46,206 bases of DNA from Temnopleurus reevesii (lineage: Eukaryota > Echinodermata > Echinoidea > Temnopleuroida > Temnopleuridae). Positions 20,101 through 26,228 of the stretch are shown here, in pieces. Location: the NCBI GenBank assembly GCA_036244855.1, contig BQKZ01000567.1:549-46754 (forward strand). The letters run 5' to 3'. Position 1 is the stretch's first letter; every line of letters begins with the position of its first letter. Position numbers and translations under genes: made by a program. Below the pieces are notes generated by a model. It searched no databases and had not been told where the DNA came from. It saw only the letters and a list, made by a program, of their open reading frames with translations.

Positions 20101-22458
20101 TTAATCTCCCACACTTGTATTATTTTCATTATATCCTACATGTATGTACATGAATGTTATGCGCTATATTTTGTGCACCTAGAGTGCTCAGGGCAGATTT
20201 GAGCACTTTACCACATTTTTCCTTTGTAAATGCCCCCTGTATGTTGCTTTAATGCAAATGTGAAATAAATTGAATTGAATTAGATTGAATTTGTATTTTG
20301 ATACAGTCCTGCACATTTGTACTATTACAGTACTTATAATATAATTTTCATGTATTGTATTTATCATTATTTTCACAGTTGGAGGATGAAATTTGAGGAG
20401 TTAATGGAAAAGGTAGCTCCATTTGAGGTGAGTATTTGAATGTAAACATTTCTAAAACACAAGGTTTTCTTGAAAAGGAGTTGTCAGCCACCTTTCATGC
20501 ACGTTCTTGCTGTATTACAGAACCGGTCAAGGATCCACATTCAAAGATGTCAAGACATTGAATTTCGGCAGAAATTTTACTTGCAAATGTCTACTTCTTG
20601 TGAAAATGAAATAACAAAATTTATCTTTTTTACACCTGTCAACCGATGATTTCCTAATCAATAATCCATTTTTATTGACAACTAATCCAGTTAGTGTTAG
20701 ACCAATATGCAATTTGTTTGTTATTCACCAAATACAGTGAAACCTCTTTATAACGAGGTCCTTGGGACTATGAAAATTACCTTGTTATATCAGGTTCCTC
20801 ACTATATCAGGGTAAAAACATAAAGACCTATAAAGAGCTGGGACCAATAAAATTACCTTGCTATAACAGGCATCTCGCTATATCTGACCTCTTTATAACG
20901 AGGTTCCACTGTATTAGACTTATGGTAGAACAGAGTAGGATCAGAGTTATTTTTATGTGAAAAATTGTATCAAGAGTATCAAATCATTTAATTCTGTCAT
21001 TACACATTTTCGTGTAGAATCATTAGGCATATTTCATTCATTGATAGTTTTTGAGCACTATATCAAAGTTTTGTTAAAATTTGTGAAGATTCATTCTCCA
21101 GTTATTGTCAGAACCAGATATTCTGTTTGTTGAAGCATGACCTAATTTTAGGCTCAGATTTAACCAGTTTGAAATTGAATTTTTGTACTTTTAGGCCCAG
21201 CTTGACCGGTTCGAGATGGAAAAGAGAATGTTGCTCAACCAGAACGATGCGGCGCAGAGCGAGGTCGACAAGCTGAGCAACGATTACGCCAAACTCCTAG
21301 GTCATCAGAACAACAAGCAAAAGATACATCATATCATGAAAATCAAGGATGAAAATGCTACTCTCAAAAAGGTAAGTTAATTCACCTTAGCCAAAAGAAG
21401 TTAAAGGAGGATTCCAGGCCAGAAAAATATTACTTTGAATGAAAGTGAAAAAATTTGACAAAAAGGGCAGTGTTTCACCGAGTTAAGAAAGACTTTAGGA
21501 TCGACTTAACGCACGACTGGCATCAGTTTTTGTGCTGAAGGATCAAGATTCTTAAGCGTATTAGACTTGTTAACGTAATCCTGTCATTCTTAAAGTCACC
21601 GCCCAGATAAAAAAAAAGTTTGGACATAAAGTTGAATAATGAATAAGAAAGGTCAACAAGCTGAATAATGATTATGTCAAGCTTCTTGGTCATCAGAACA
21701 ACAAGCAAAAGATACATCATATCATGAAAATCAAGGATGAAAATGCTAGTCTCAAGAAGGTAAGTTAATTCACCCAGCCAAAAGAACTTAGAGTGATACA
21801 ACATCCAAAAAAAAAAAAAAACACCCAACATCATCAAATAGAATATGTTTGAGAATAAACTGTTGTCCTGGAATTAACAACCCTCCTGTACTCCAAACCA
21901 GGGTTTGTATTCTGGTCTAAGGTAAAAAAAAAAAAAAATGATAATAATTTGTATATTGTATACAAGTGCATAAAATTAACCCCAAATAACTTTATGTGAC
22001 AAGATATTGATTACTAGATAAGGAATTAGACGGAAATGAGTGAACAAATGAATGAACTTATGAATGAATGAGTGACAAAATATTGGATAAGAATTAATGA
22101 AAAAAAAACAATGAATGAATGGCTTAACAAATGCATACTTGAATCTTATCAAAAAGTGAATGAATAAATACAAAATTAATCAATTAAAAAATGAATATTG
22201 AATCTAAATAAGTACAAATATGCAAGTTAATGAATAATAATATAGCCGTATTTCCGCAGTATAATTGAGTCTTTTCTTCCTTACTTTTGTTTGTAGGATG
22301 TCCTGAAATTACGTGAGGAGAACGCCAAACACAGCCGGGCTATGAGACAGATGAAGGATAAGGTGGAGAAATTGGAAGGGAAGAAGAGATTTGATCCTAG
22401 CAATGCTTTCTGTCAAGGAAAGGAGAACAAGACACTGCCCCTTACCCAAAGAAATTAA
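423..22458 (+). CDS. HMMR: HMMR/RHAMM orthologue, 19 exons, 5' end missing
   Basis: Long coiled-coil protein, orthologous to vertebrate HMMR (RHAMM), a microtubule/centrosome-associated spindle protein that in vertebrates can also bind hyaluronan. Exons: 423-511, 1143-1235, 2371-2559, 2896-2985, 3569-3680, 8631-8696, 10288-10462, 10878-11072, 11847-12066, 12988-13089, 14048-14221, 15189-15362, 16207-16305, 17488-17768, 19022-19318, 19965-20021, 20379-20427, 21195-21371, 22297-22458. All have AG/GT borders and compatible phases, giving about 932 codons and a TAA stop. Recognition rests on the C-terminus ([43 protein letters not shown]), which follows human HMMR in the same order, and on exon 3. 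Human HMMR is about 724 residues, so this protein is longer, apparently through extra coiled-coil exons. The start codon is not in the window. Identity is from remembered family sequence, without a search. Confidence 0.92.
1143..1235 (+). CDS. HMMR: HMMR exon 2 in window
   Basis: A 93-base, phase 0-0 exon after a long T tract and AG, with donor GTATGG. It encodes a basic, Asn/Pro-containing segment ([14 protein letters not shown]) that ends in the first helical residues SKIKQLEGQ, so the coiled coil begins here. The same position in human HMMR is a Lys/Ser-rich linker that runs into the first helix. Confidence 0.8.
1320..1506. repeat. Inverted-repeat MITE, family 1
   Basis: About 187 bases with ends GGGGGTGCTGTTCAAAA and TTTTGAACAACACCCCC in inverted orientation, and an interior of CAACTGCAAATCAACTGC-type repeats. 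Other copies of the family are at 14398-14573, 22860-23036, 23765-23950 and 33942-34110, with weaker ones at 3278-3425 and 23555-23728. No coding capacity. Confidence 0.85.
1678..2270 (+). pseudogene. Four decayed tandem copies of HMMR exon 3
   Basis: Approximate copies at 1678-1752, 1811-1922, 1971-2074 and 2155-2270. Each holds an eroded version of the exon 3 start (for example GAACAGGTCAAATACCTCCT), then a GAGA(C/T)GGAGATG-like part, and ends at an AATGTTAGCACCAAATTCTTT-like motif that aligns with the middle of exon 3. Intron pieces around them also repeat. Stops and frameshifts (TGA soon after GAGATGA) make them non-functional. Confidence 0.75.
2371..2559 (+). CDS. HMMR: HMMR exon 3, start of main coiled coil
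   Basis: A 189-base, phase 0-0 exon encoding 63 residues from [15 protein letters not shown] to EILMSK. It matches the human HMMR segment with the same spacing of LLQE, NAALREK-like, EKQLIEL-like and LLKSK-like blocks. It is the best N-terminal anchor for the orthology call. Four decayed copies of it lie just upstream (1678-2270). Confidence 0.92.
2896..2985 (+). CDS. HMMR: HMMR exon 4
   Basis: A 90-base, phase 0-0 exon with acceptor TTTCTAG and donor GTAAGG. It encodes 30 heptad-like residues, [18 protein letters not shown] to LRKKER, continuing the coiled coil. Confidence 0.85.
3278..3425. repeat. Diverged MITE, family 1
   Basis: Begins GGAGGTGTTGCTACAAATCAA and contains the CATTCGCACATG-like centre typical of the family. 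The right end is poorly conserved. Confidence 0.5.
3569..3680 (+). CDS. HMMR: HMMR exon 5
   Basis: A 112-base exon ending in phase 1 before GTAAGA. It encodes [20 protein letters not shown] and then LQDARKAL, a coiled coil. The trailing G joins AG of the next exon to give Glu. The following intron is the longest in the gene and contains two assembly joins. Confidence 0.88.
3995..4048. repeat. CT microsatellite and C run
   Basis: (CT)n from about 4005 to 4030 followed by a run of C. Low-complexity intron DNA. Confidence 0.9.
4873..5037. other. Haplotype copy of 4393-4557
   Basis: The sequence following the N at 4872 repeats about 165 bases found earlier at 4393-4557, ending at CACTTATTA. The copies then diverge because this contig carries an insertion from 5038. 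Confidence 0.85.
5038..6275. mobile_element. Haplotype-specific insertion, possible DNA transposon, 3' end unseen
   Basis: At CACTTATTA this contig departs from the other allele with GGCCCGTTCACACAGGAGCG followed by repeated CGACAAAACGC(T/C)GCGACA motifs, direct and inverted (TGTCGCAGCGACA). GGCCCGTTCACAC ends are common among Harbinger-like elements, and TTA would fit a three-base target site, but the far end is lost at the N at 6276. Interior frames are short and I recognise no transposase. The last part (6085-6275) is CT-rich. Confidence 0.45.
6277..6684. other. Haplotype copy of 4465-4871
   Basis: After the N at 6276 the sequence repeats 4465-4871 almost exactly, with single-base differences (for example ACTAGCTC against ACTACCTC), then continues as the main contig. 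This is redundant assembly, not a genomic tandem duplication. Confidence 0.85.
8631..8696 (+). CDS. HMMR: HMMR exon 6
   Basis: A 66-base, phase 1-1 exon preceded by TTTTTCTGCAG and followed by GTAAAA. It encodes [20 protein letters not shown] and two further residues. An identical exon occurs at 9513-9578 after the single-N join at 9459. The second copy is an assembly duplicate, because the flanking intron is repeated as well. Confidence 0.88.
8755..9020 (-). mobile_element. tRNA-derived SINE-like remnants
   Basis: On the minus strand two stretches carry B-box-like motifs (GGGTTTAAATCC near 8795, GGGTTCAAATCC near 8970) preceded by CAGTGGTTTTGACA or an ACTATGACA-type head and followed by CACAGCTCTAGG-like bodies. 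A related plus-strand unit is at 28500-28640. The other haplotype repeats them at 9640-9900. Confidence 0.5.
9371..9458 (+). CDS. HMMR: HMMR exon 7, truncated haplotype copy
   Basis: The first 88 bases of exon 7 ([20 protein letters not shown]...) are cut off by the N at 9459. The complete exon is at 10288-10462 and differs by several substitutions, including His to Leu after REEN and Leu to Met after KLS. I read this as the other allele at a contig end, not a separate exon. Confidence 0.8.
9460..10378. other. Redundant haplotype copy of 8578-9458
   Basis: After the single N, the sequence restarts at the intron bases before exon 6 and repeats exon 6 (9513-9578), the intron with its SINE-like stretches, and exon 7. 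It differs by scattered substitutions and a short ATTATT-type indel near 9905-9925. This is the pattern of two alleles placed in tandem, so exon 6 should be counted once. Confidence 0.85.
10288..10462 (+). CDS. HMMR: HMMR exon 7
   Basis: A complete 175-base exon after CTCTTGCAG, ending AA before GTATGA. It encodes [20 protein letters not shown], a [13 protein letters not shown] block, and [10 protein letters not shown]. Phases (1 in, 2 out) match exons 6 and 8. It is a Leu/Glu-rich coiled coil. Confidence 0.9.
10878..11072 (+). CDS. HMMR: HMMR exon 8
   Basis: A 195-base exon after TTTTTACAG. Its first base completes Asn with AA of exon 7. It encodes [20 protein letters not shown] and on to KSLEEELE, a clear coiled coil. 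The donor GTATTG is followed within three bases by a long GAT-type microsatellite. Confidence 0.9.
11073..11560 (+). repeat. Long GAT/GATGAC-type microsatellite
   Basis: About 450-490 bases of imperfect (GAT)n with GTG-rich and AAT/GAC variants, starting directly at the exon 8 splice donor. Frames through it give poly-Asp or Met/Val-rich open stretches, which are a by-product of the triplet repeat and not a gene. Confidence 0.95.
11668..11770 (+). pseudogene. Decayed 5' copy of HMMR exon 9
   Basis: Following ATTCCTAG it reads AACCGAAATCACTACAATGG and AGACCTTAGAATCCATCC, closely matching exon 9. It has a small deletion after the LRQ codons that shifts frame and an in-frame TAG in GCTTAGGCC. 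It stops resembling the exon after ACTTGGGAGGCC. Confidence 0.85.
11847..12066 (+). CDS. HMMR: HMMR exon 9
   Basis: A 220-base exon after TATATCTAG. The leading A completes Arg with AG of exon 8, followed by 73 codons ([46 protein letters not shown]) and donor GTGGGT. The block resembles the HMMR region with KYDSMVQ-like and ALTASEIEDL-like motifs. Decayed copies flank it on both sides (11668-11770 and 12270-12425). Confidence 0.9.
12270..12425 (+). pseudogene. Decayed 3' copy of HMMR exon 9
   Basis: Matches exon 9 from GAAGCCGACATGGCCTGGG to TGCATATAACATGGA with high identity. It carries a TAG in place of CAG (AGCAATTAGAGAG) and a small insertion before TTGCAGATCC. It has lost the exon 5' half and its acceptor. 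Confidence 0.85.
12450..12987 (+). other. HMMR intron, nothing coding seen
   Basis: Intron DNA with short inverted motifs (CAGTTGACCAGAAGTGAAGG, GTCGACTGTGACTGACGAATG) that may be remnants of an inverted-repeat element. No exon supported. Confidence 0.4.
12988..13089 (+). CDS. HMMR: HMMR exon 10
   Basis: A 102-base, phase 0-0 exon with acceptor ACTACAG and donor GTAAGT. It encodes 34 residues starting [13 protein letters not shown] and ending [10 protein letters not shown]. It aligns with exon 13 ([13 protein letters not shown] ... [10 protein letters not shown]), indicating exon paralogy. Confidence 0.88.
13180..13235 (+). pseudogene. Short relic of HMMR exon 11
   Basis: AATGCCTCAAGGACATGAAG at about 13211-13230 matches AATGCCTCAAGGATATGAAG in exon 11 (14085-14104), with weaker similarity upstream. 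The relic is cut by a mariner-like element starting at 13241. Confidence 0.6.
13241..13417. mobile_element. Pogo/Tigger-like MITE, TA-flanked
   Basis: Starts CAGTCCATCCTCGTTATAA and ends inverted (GGTAACAAGGTTTGACTG), flanked by TA on both sides. The TTATAACGAGGT-type inverted ends and TA target fit non-autonomous Tc1/mariner (pogo/Tigger) elements. Relatives: 20735-20911, 27225-27399, 31713-31889. Confidence 0.75.
13505..13912. repeat. About 400-base inverted-repeat element
   Basis: Left end GGGTATTTCCATGGGGTTGG is the inverse of the right end CCAACCCCATGGAAATAC. The interior has a short frame without recognisable similarity. Its right half is shared with bases 1-168. Confidence 0.7.
14048..14221 (+). 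CDS. HMMR: HMMR exon 11
   Basis: A 174-base, phase 0-0 exon with acceptor ATGACAG and donor GTTAGT, encoding 58 residues ([15 protein letters not shown] to STDLQTEK). It has the same length and phase as exon 12 and aligns with it without gaps (MK-EK, Y-EE and L--EK positions coincide). A decayed fragment of this exon lies near 13180-13235. Confidence 0.9.
14398..14573. repeat. Inverted-repeat MITE, family 1
   Basis: GGGAGTGTTGTTCAAAAGTT at the left and AACTTTTGAACAACACCC at the right are inverse to each other. The interior CGCCAATCAAAATCATTG matches other copies. Confidence 0.85.
14574..15188 (+). other. HMMR intron, poly-T and AT-rich DNA
   Basis: Contains a run of about 18 T at 14828-14845 and AT-rich unique sequence. 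I see no exon or element with clear ends. Confidence 0.5.
15189..15362 (+). CDS. HMMR: HMMR exon 12
   Basis: A 174-base, phase 0-0 exon with acceptor CTCAAAG and donor GTATGA, encoding 58 residues ([18 protein letters not shown] to AQELSMEK). It is a paralogue of exon 11. A broken copy of its 3' half follows at 15416-15530. Confidence 0.9.
15416..15530 (+). pseudogene. Decayed 3' copy of HMMR exon 12
   Basis: Matches the second half of exon 12 (GTCCTGGCTTCGCTCAAGA to CAGCATGGAAAAGGT) and continues into the donor as GTGTGAAATG. Frame is broken by an altered stretch (AGAGTTGAGAGG contains TGA) and an AAG to TGG-type change. Confidence 0.85.
15565..15790 (+). mobile_element. Diverged tRNA-derived SINE
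   Basis: Has a GTCATGTGCTACTGGTTA head, a B-box-like GGGTTCAATTCCC, and the body AAGAAATTCATCCACC shared with the better-preserved SINEs at 28141-28430, 29301-29567 and 29981-30256. Confidence 0.6.
16207..16305 (+). CDS. HMMR: HMMR exon 13
   Basis: A 99-base, phase 0-0 exon with acceptor TTTTACAG and donor GTAAGT, encoding 33 residues from [19 protein letters not shown] to TMQEGT. It resembles exon 10 and, like exon 10, is followed by an exon beginning Thr-Glu-Glu. Confidence 0.87.
16681..17064. repeat. Possible inverted-ended element in intron
   Basis: A GC-richer island between TTAAAGTCGGTCCGTCATG and an inversely related CATGTCGCTCCGCCTTTAA. The ends are only partly complementary, so the limits are tentative. 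Open frames on both strands here do not resemble known proteins. Confidence 0.4.
17488..17768 (+). CDS. HMMR: HMMR exon 14
   Basis: A 281-base exon with acceptor TCACGCAG and donor GTAGGG, phase 0 in and 2 out. It encodes [20 protein letters not shown] through [16 protein letters not shown] to AGQQNVH. Coiled coil rich in Gln, Ala and Leu. The intron after it contains the 747-base N gap. Confidence 0.92.
17922..18749. mobile_element. TTAA-flanked (piggyBac-like) element around the N gap
   Basis: Left end CCCTATTTTAACTGGG directly follows TTAA (17918-17921). Right end CCCAGTTGGAATAGGG directly precedes TTAA (18750-18753) and is its near-perfect inverse. TTAA targets and CCCT ends are the signature of piggyBac-type elements. 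Between them are a G run, 747 N and a C run, so the interior and true size are unknown; it may be a short non-autonomous copy. Confidence 0.65.
17971..18717. other. Assembly gap of 747 N
   Basis: Unknown sequence between a run of G and a run of C. Any open frame spanning it is meaningless. Confidence 0.99.
19022..19318 (+). CDS. HMMR: HMMR exon 15
   Basis: A 297-base exon with acceptor TTCACACAG and donor GTAAGT, phase 2 in and 2 out. It encodes [35 protein letters not shown] and [19 protein letters not shown]. Third positions are clearly richer in G and C than in the neighbouring exons. Coiled coil. Confidence 0.92.
19331..19560. repeat. Inverted-repeat MITE, family 2 (diverged)
   Basis: Left GAGCAGAAAGGACAAAGG and right CCTTTGCTCCTTCTGTTTTC are inverse. 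It shares GTTTACTTTGTC and CACAATAG motifs with the copies at 24335-24557 and 26692-26914. Confidence 0.65.
19965..20021 (+). CDS. HMMR: HMMR exon 16
   Basis: A 57-base small exon between TTTCTCAG and GTAATC, phase 2 in and 2 out, encoding [18 protein letters not shown]. It matches the position of the human segment just before the KWRLLYEEL-like block. Confidence 0.85.
20379..20427 (+). CDS. HMMR: HMMR exon 17
   Basis: A 49-base exon between TTTTCACAG and GTGAGT. Its first base completes Ser with AG of exon 16, then [16 protein letters not shown]. Human HMMR has an equivalent W-x4-EEL-x-x-K-x-x-PF block, so this tiny exon is well supported. Confidence 0.9.
20735..20911. mobile_element. Pogo/Tigger-like MITE, TA-flanked
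   Basis: CAGTGAAACCTCTTTATAAC at the left, inverse GTTATAAAGAGG / GGTTCCACTG ends at the right, TA on both sides. Interior carries further TATAACAGG-type repeats. Confidence 0.8.
21195..21371 (+). CDS. HMMR: HMMR exon 18, conserved C-terminal domain
   Basis: A 177-base, phase 0-0 exon with acceptor CTTTTAG and donor GTAAGT, encoding 59 residues: [16 protein letters not shown], then [19 protein letters not shown] and [10 protein letters not shown]. It is the most conserved HMMR block. In vertebrates it includes the basic leucine zipper used for centrosome targeting and two B-x7-B hyaluronan-binding motifs; both K-x7-K spacings are present here. Confidence 0.96.
21649..21759 (+). pseudogene. 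Partial duplicate of HMMR exon 18 with intact frame and donor
   Basis: Repeats the 3' 111 bases of exon 18 ([18 protein letters not shown] to ENASLKK) without stop or frameshift and keeps the GTAAGT donor. About 388 bases downstream of the real exon, with the following intron also repeated. No good acceptor is visible, and the 5' part of the exon is missing. The second haplotype (24870 onwards) lacks this copy. A relic is most likely; a cryptic alternative exon is possible. Confidence 0.75.
22297..22458 (+). CDS. HMMR: HMMR terminal exon 19
   Basis: A 162-base exon after TTTGTAG, encoding [37 protein letters not shown], then [15 protein letters not shown] and stop TAA. Human HMMR ends similarly with FDPSKAFHH-like and KEN blocks. 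The other haplotype copy is 25475-25636 (Gly-Asn and His variants). Confidence 0.95.
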   Translation, partial: DVLKLREENAKHSRAMRQMKDKVEKLEGKKRFDPSNAFCQGKENKTLPLTQRN

Positions 22459-22539
22459 GTATTTGGATCAATATAGTCCTGGCGATGAACAATAATAAAT
22501 TGTTAATATTCTTGTAGAGCCATGGAGCATCATTGAAAG

Positions 22540-22635
22540 AAGGAAAGAAGATAGTTGATCCCAGCAATGCCTTCTGTCATGGAGACAAGAACAAAACACT
22601 ATCACAGGCACAGAAAAATGAAGTACTTGGATCAC
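22540..22635 (+). pseudogene. Partial duplicate of HMMR terminal exon, first haplotype
   Basis: GATCCCAGCAATGCCTTCTG and ACAAGAACAAAACACTATCA resemble the end of exon 19, followed by GTACTTGGATCA as after the real stop. The helix-coding 5' part is absent and the frame is degraded. Confidence 0.8.
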
Positions 22636-22859
22636 TACAAATATGCTATCCCACAATGAAATGAGCCAAATCAACCTCAATATAAAGTGGTACTTGTAGT
22701 GCTAGGATTTAAACAGGTAGGGTAACATTATGGTTTGTGATTAATCATGAATATTTATAAAAGCGATACTGATTGGTTACTGGTCATTGTATTGCTCAAA
22801 TGTGCATGCAACAAAGATCTTCATTGGTCTTTTTGATTAGCGATTAATAGCAAACCTAA

Positions 22860-23036
22860 GGGGGGTGTTGTTCAAAATCAACTGCAAATCAACTGCAACT
22901 TTGCTCATTGTAACCCGCATTTTCATTCGCGCACAGTATGCGTATTTAACAAAACACGCATGAAACAATGATCTTGATTGGCACTTTCTAATCAACTACC
23001 ATTTGCGATCAATTGCAACTTTTGAGCAACACCCCC
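22860..23036. repeat. Inverted-repeat MITE, family 1
   Basis: GGGGGGTGTTGTTCAAAATC and TTTTGAGCAACACCCCC inverse ends with the family interior; the flanks CTAA and TTAG extend the inverted symmetry. Confidence 0.85.
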
Positions 23037-23764
23037 TTAGTGTTATGGGACCTGATCACAAAATTAGGAGGCCATCATTTTGGTATCAGGGGCACTTTGG
23101 TGTGATATTCCTTTCAGAAACCTGCAAATGTTTTGATATACATCCTCTAAAACAGTATGCGTAAAATTATAAGAATTTTCAGGATATTCTGCAGAATTAT
23201 TAAATTTATTGAATTGTTTCTTTCCAAGCAAAAAGACATTTCCAACTCTAATATTTATAGCATGTGGATATAAACAATGTATAGAAGCTGTAAATATGTA
23301 TATATTGAGATTATTTTGTGTAAATTTGTATACTGTATTGCACGGCACAAACCTTATTTGGGCAATGATTTCAATTTTGTTTTGTATTTTTCTTTATCAT
23401 ACTGTATCTTCTCATTGTTTGTTCATCTGTTTTAGTGTGTATGTCCTTTTTCAGTAAGTGGATGATGTTTATAAGATGTCACGATGCCAAAGATTTACAA
23501 TCAAATTTTTCGTTCCTGTCCTAGCGTGTTTAAAAAAAAATTTGTTAACAGTGAATCAGGATATTTGAGAAGTTGTATTTGATTGGCACTTGCAAATCAA
23601 AATCATTGTTGTTTATATTAACTCAAAGCAAACTCTGAGTCGATCAATTTTTCATTTGAATAAAAAAATTTCAACAATGTTGCAGTTGATTTGCAAATAA
23701 TTGTAGCTTTTTTGCAATATCCCTGGAGGATCACTTATCTGTGTACTTTGTCAAACAAGACTAC

Positions 23765-23950
23765 GGGGGTGTTGCTACAAAGTTGCAATTGATTGCAAAT
23801 CAACTGCAAATCAGTTGCAGATAATAACGTGCATTTTCATTCACGCATGATATGAGCTCTTAATGAGGCGCTCATGAAACAATGATTTTGATTGGGGCGT
23901 TCGGATAAACTCCAATCTGCGATCAATTGCAACTTTCGATTAACACCCCC
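23765..23950. repeat. Inverted-repeat MITE, family 1
   Basis: GGGGGTGTTGCTACAAAGTT at the left and AACTTTCGATTAACACCCCC at the right, with the GATTTTGATTGGGGCGTT interior typical of the family. A degraded relative precedes it at about 23555-23728. Confidence 0.85.
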
Positions 23951-24193
23951 TTTATTATACAAAACCAATATACTGAATTTTGTGATAAGCTTTATTTGTA
24001 AGATGAAAATCTAATATCCATCAGCATTAAGCACCATGTCATAAAAAAATTATACATTTACTGTATGATTCTATTTAAAATGTATTGTTCTTTGTTGTAT
24101 TTCTTTCTTTCCTTCCTTTCTTCATTCTTTTGGAATATCTTTCATTTATTGTGTGCTGTAAAACTTTGCACCAAAGCATACCTTGGCCAATGA

Positions 24194-24199
24194 AATAAA
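24194..24199 (+). promoter_or_regulatory. HMMR: Candidate polyadenylation signal AATAAA for HMMR
   Basis: AATAAA about 1.7 kb after the stop, followed by GT-rich sequence. Present again in the overlapping haplotype near 26560. Candidate only. Confidence 0.35.
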
Positions 24200-24334
24200 C
24201 CTGGGTGTCGCTTCATAAATTGTTCTCTAAACTAATGTCATTTTTTTCATTAATAGTACATGTTATTGTAACTTGATTCCAGCCCTGCTTGATTCTGACT
24301 GTTCTGCCTGGTCGCCATGACAGTTACTTTCAAT

Positions 24335-24557
24335 CATTGTGAGCAGAAGGGAAAAAGGACAAGAACAAAGTAAACAACTTCATTCAAGCATTCACAATAG
24401 CTTCACGATCACAAAAGAAAGTTCCAGGTGCGAATCTTGTTCACCATTTTTCCACAGAATAAGGATAGAAATTTCTCTTGTGTCCATGTAGGTATTGTTA
24501 TTGCTTGAATGGAGGTTGTTTGCTTTGTCTCAGGCCTTTGTCCCTTCTGCTCACAAT
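24335..24557. repeat. Inverted-repeat MITE, family 2
   Basis: ATTGTGAGCAGAAGGGAAAA and its inverse CCTTTGTCCCTTCTGCTCAC bound about 220 bases. The same element is repeated at 26692-26914 because the region was assembled twice. Confidence 0.8.
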
Positions 24558-25474
24558 TAATGGAAACAATCTTCATAAAATATAAAGTTCAAGGAAAAAT
24601 TGTTGAATGAAAAATGAATTTCACAGCATTTCATTACACTGCTTGTTTGTTATTTGAAAATTATGTTACACTATCATTTATCAACAATATCATCATGTAT
24701 GTTATCCATTATAGTCATNAAGAGAATGTTGCTCAACCAGAACGACGCGGCGCAGAGCGAGGTCGACAAGCTGAGCAACGATTACGCCAAACTCCTAGGT
24801 CATCAGAACAACAAACAGAAGATACATCACATCATGAAAATAAAGGATGAAAATGCCACTCTCAAAAAGGTAAGTCAGTTCACCTAAGTCATAAGAAAGT
24901 AAAGTGATACAACATCAACAACAAAAAAACACCCAACATCAACAAATAGAATATATGTTTGAGAATAAACTGTTGTCCTGAAATAAACTGCCCTCCTGTA
25001 CTCCAAACCAGGGTTTGTATTCTCTTCTGAGGTAAAAAAAAAAAAAAAAAGAATCGTTATAATTTGTGTATTGTATATAAGTGCATAGAATTAACCCCAA
25101 ATAACCTTATCCAACATTATATGGATTACTACATGTAGTTAAGGAATGAAAGGAAAAGGAGTGAAGAAATGAATGAATGAATGAATGAATGAATAAATAC
25201 ATTAATCAAAATGATAACAGAATGAAGAAATAAGAAGTGAATGAATGAGTGAATATCGGATATTAATTAATGAATAAATGAGTCAGTGAATGGGTTAATA
25301 AAAGCATACTTGAATCATATTAAAAAAATGAATGAATAGATATAAAGTGAATTGAAGATATTAATCAAAATGATAAATTACAAATAAAGTATTTGCTAGT
25401 AAATGGGTGATAATACATGTATACCCATATTTCATCAGTATTATTGATTCTTTTCTGCCTTCTTTTGTCTCTAG

Positions 25475-25636
25475 GATGTCCTGAAATTACGGGAGGAGAA
25501 TGCTAAACACAGCCGGGCCATGAGACAGATGAAGGATAAGGTGGAGAAATTGGAAGGAAAGAAGAGATTTGATCCTGGTAATGCTTTCTGTCATGGAAAG
25601 GAGAACAAAACACTACCCCTAACCCAGAGAAATTAA
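25475..25636 (+). CDS. HMMR: HMMR terminal exon, second haplotype copy
   Basis: Same 162-base exon as 22297-22458 with acceptor GTCTCTAG and TAA stop. Protein differences are Ser to Gly in FDPSNAF and Gln to His before GKEN; the rest is unchanged, so this allele is intact. Confidence 0.88.
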   Translation, partial: DVLKLREENAKHSRAMRQMKDKVEKLEGKKRFDPGNAFCHGKENKTLPLTQRN

Positions 25637-25728
25637 GTTATTTGGATCGATATAAATATAGTCCTGCTATATCACACTAATGTAGAAATAGTCTGGGGGC
25701 CATTGCAGAAAATCTATCTGCCATCACC

Positions 25729-25833
25729 TTCTTGCTAAGACGTCTTGACTTCTTGTGCCACCCTCTTAACATGGACACTTACCGTTGATACAACTATGTA
25801 AAGAGGGTGGCACACAGACGTCTTAGCAAGAAG
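25729..25833. repeat. Hairpin repeat, copy 1
   Basis: CTTCTTGCTAAGACGTC at the left returns inverted as GACGTCTTAGCAAGAAG at the right, and GTGCCACCCTCTTA as TAAAGAGGGTGGCAC. A near-complete stem of about 40 bases on each side. A second copy is at 26078-26184. Confidence 0.85.
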
Positions 25834-25886
25834 AGGATAGCTTAGACGATTTCATGCAATTGGCCCTTTTATCCTACACTGAGGTA

Positions 25887-25995
25887 GATGAAGGATAAGG
25901 TGGAGAAATTGGAAGGAAAGAAGAGATTTGATCCTGGTAATGCTTTCTGTCACGGAAAGGAAAACAAAACACTACCCCTAACCCAGAGAAATTAA
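25887..25995 (+). pseudogene. Terminal-exon fragment, open to its stop
   Basis: Copies the last 36 codons of exon 19 from ATGAAGGATAAGGTGGAG through FDPGNAFCHGKEN to TAA with no disruption. The 5' part of the exon is missing and only a weak GGTAG lies where an acceptor would be needed. Confidence 0.8.
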
Positions 25996-26077
25996 GTATT
26001 TGGATCAATATAAATATAGTCCTGCTATATCACACTAATGTAGATATAGTACGTGGCAATTTGCAGGAAATCTATCT

Positions 26078-26184
26078 ACTAAGATATCTTGACTTCTTGT
26101 GCCACCCTCTTAACATAGACACTAGCATTGGTATGACAATGTTAAGAGGGTGGCACAAGAAGTTAGGACGTCTTAGCAAGAAGA
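26078..26184. repeat. Hairpin repeat, copy 2
   Basis: TGTGCCACCCTCTTAACAT pairs with ATGTTAAGAGGGTGGCACA across a short loop. It sits between terminal-exon fragments exactly as copy 1 does, so the repeat unit is fragment plus hairpin. Confidence 0.85.
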
Positions 26185-26228
26185 GGATAGCTAAGACGAT
26201 TTCATATCCTACACTGAGATAATCAAAT

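Larger units (their letters stand above)
22459..24240 (+). other. HMMR: Probable HMMR 3' UTR
   Basis: DNA following the TAA stop, with a terminal-exon relic, three family 1 MITEs and AT-rich sequence. An AATAAA at 24194-24199 followed by a GT-rich CTGGGTGTCG stretch is a candidate polyadenylation signal; another AATAAA is at 27100-27105. The true end is not determined. Confidence 0.4.
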
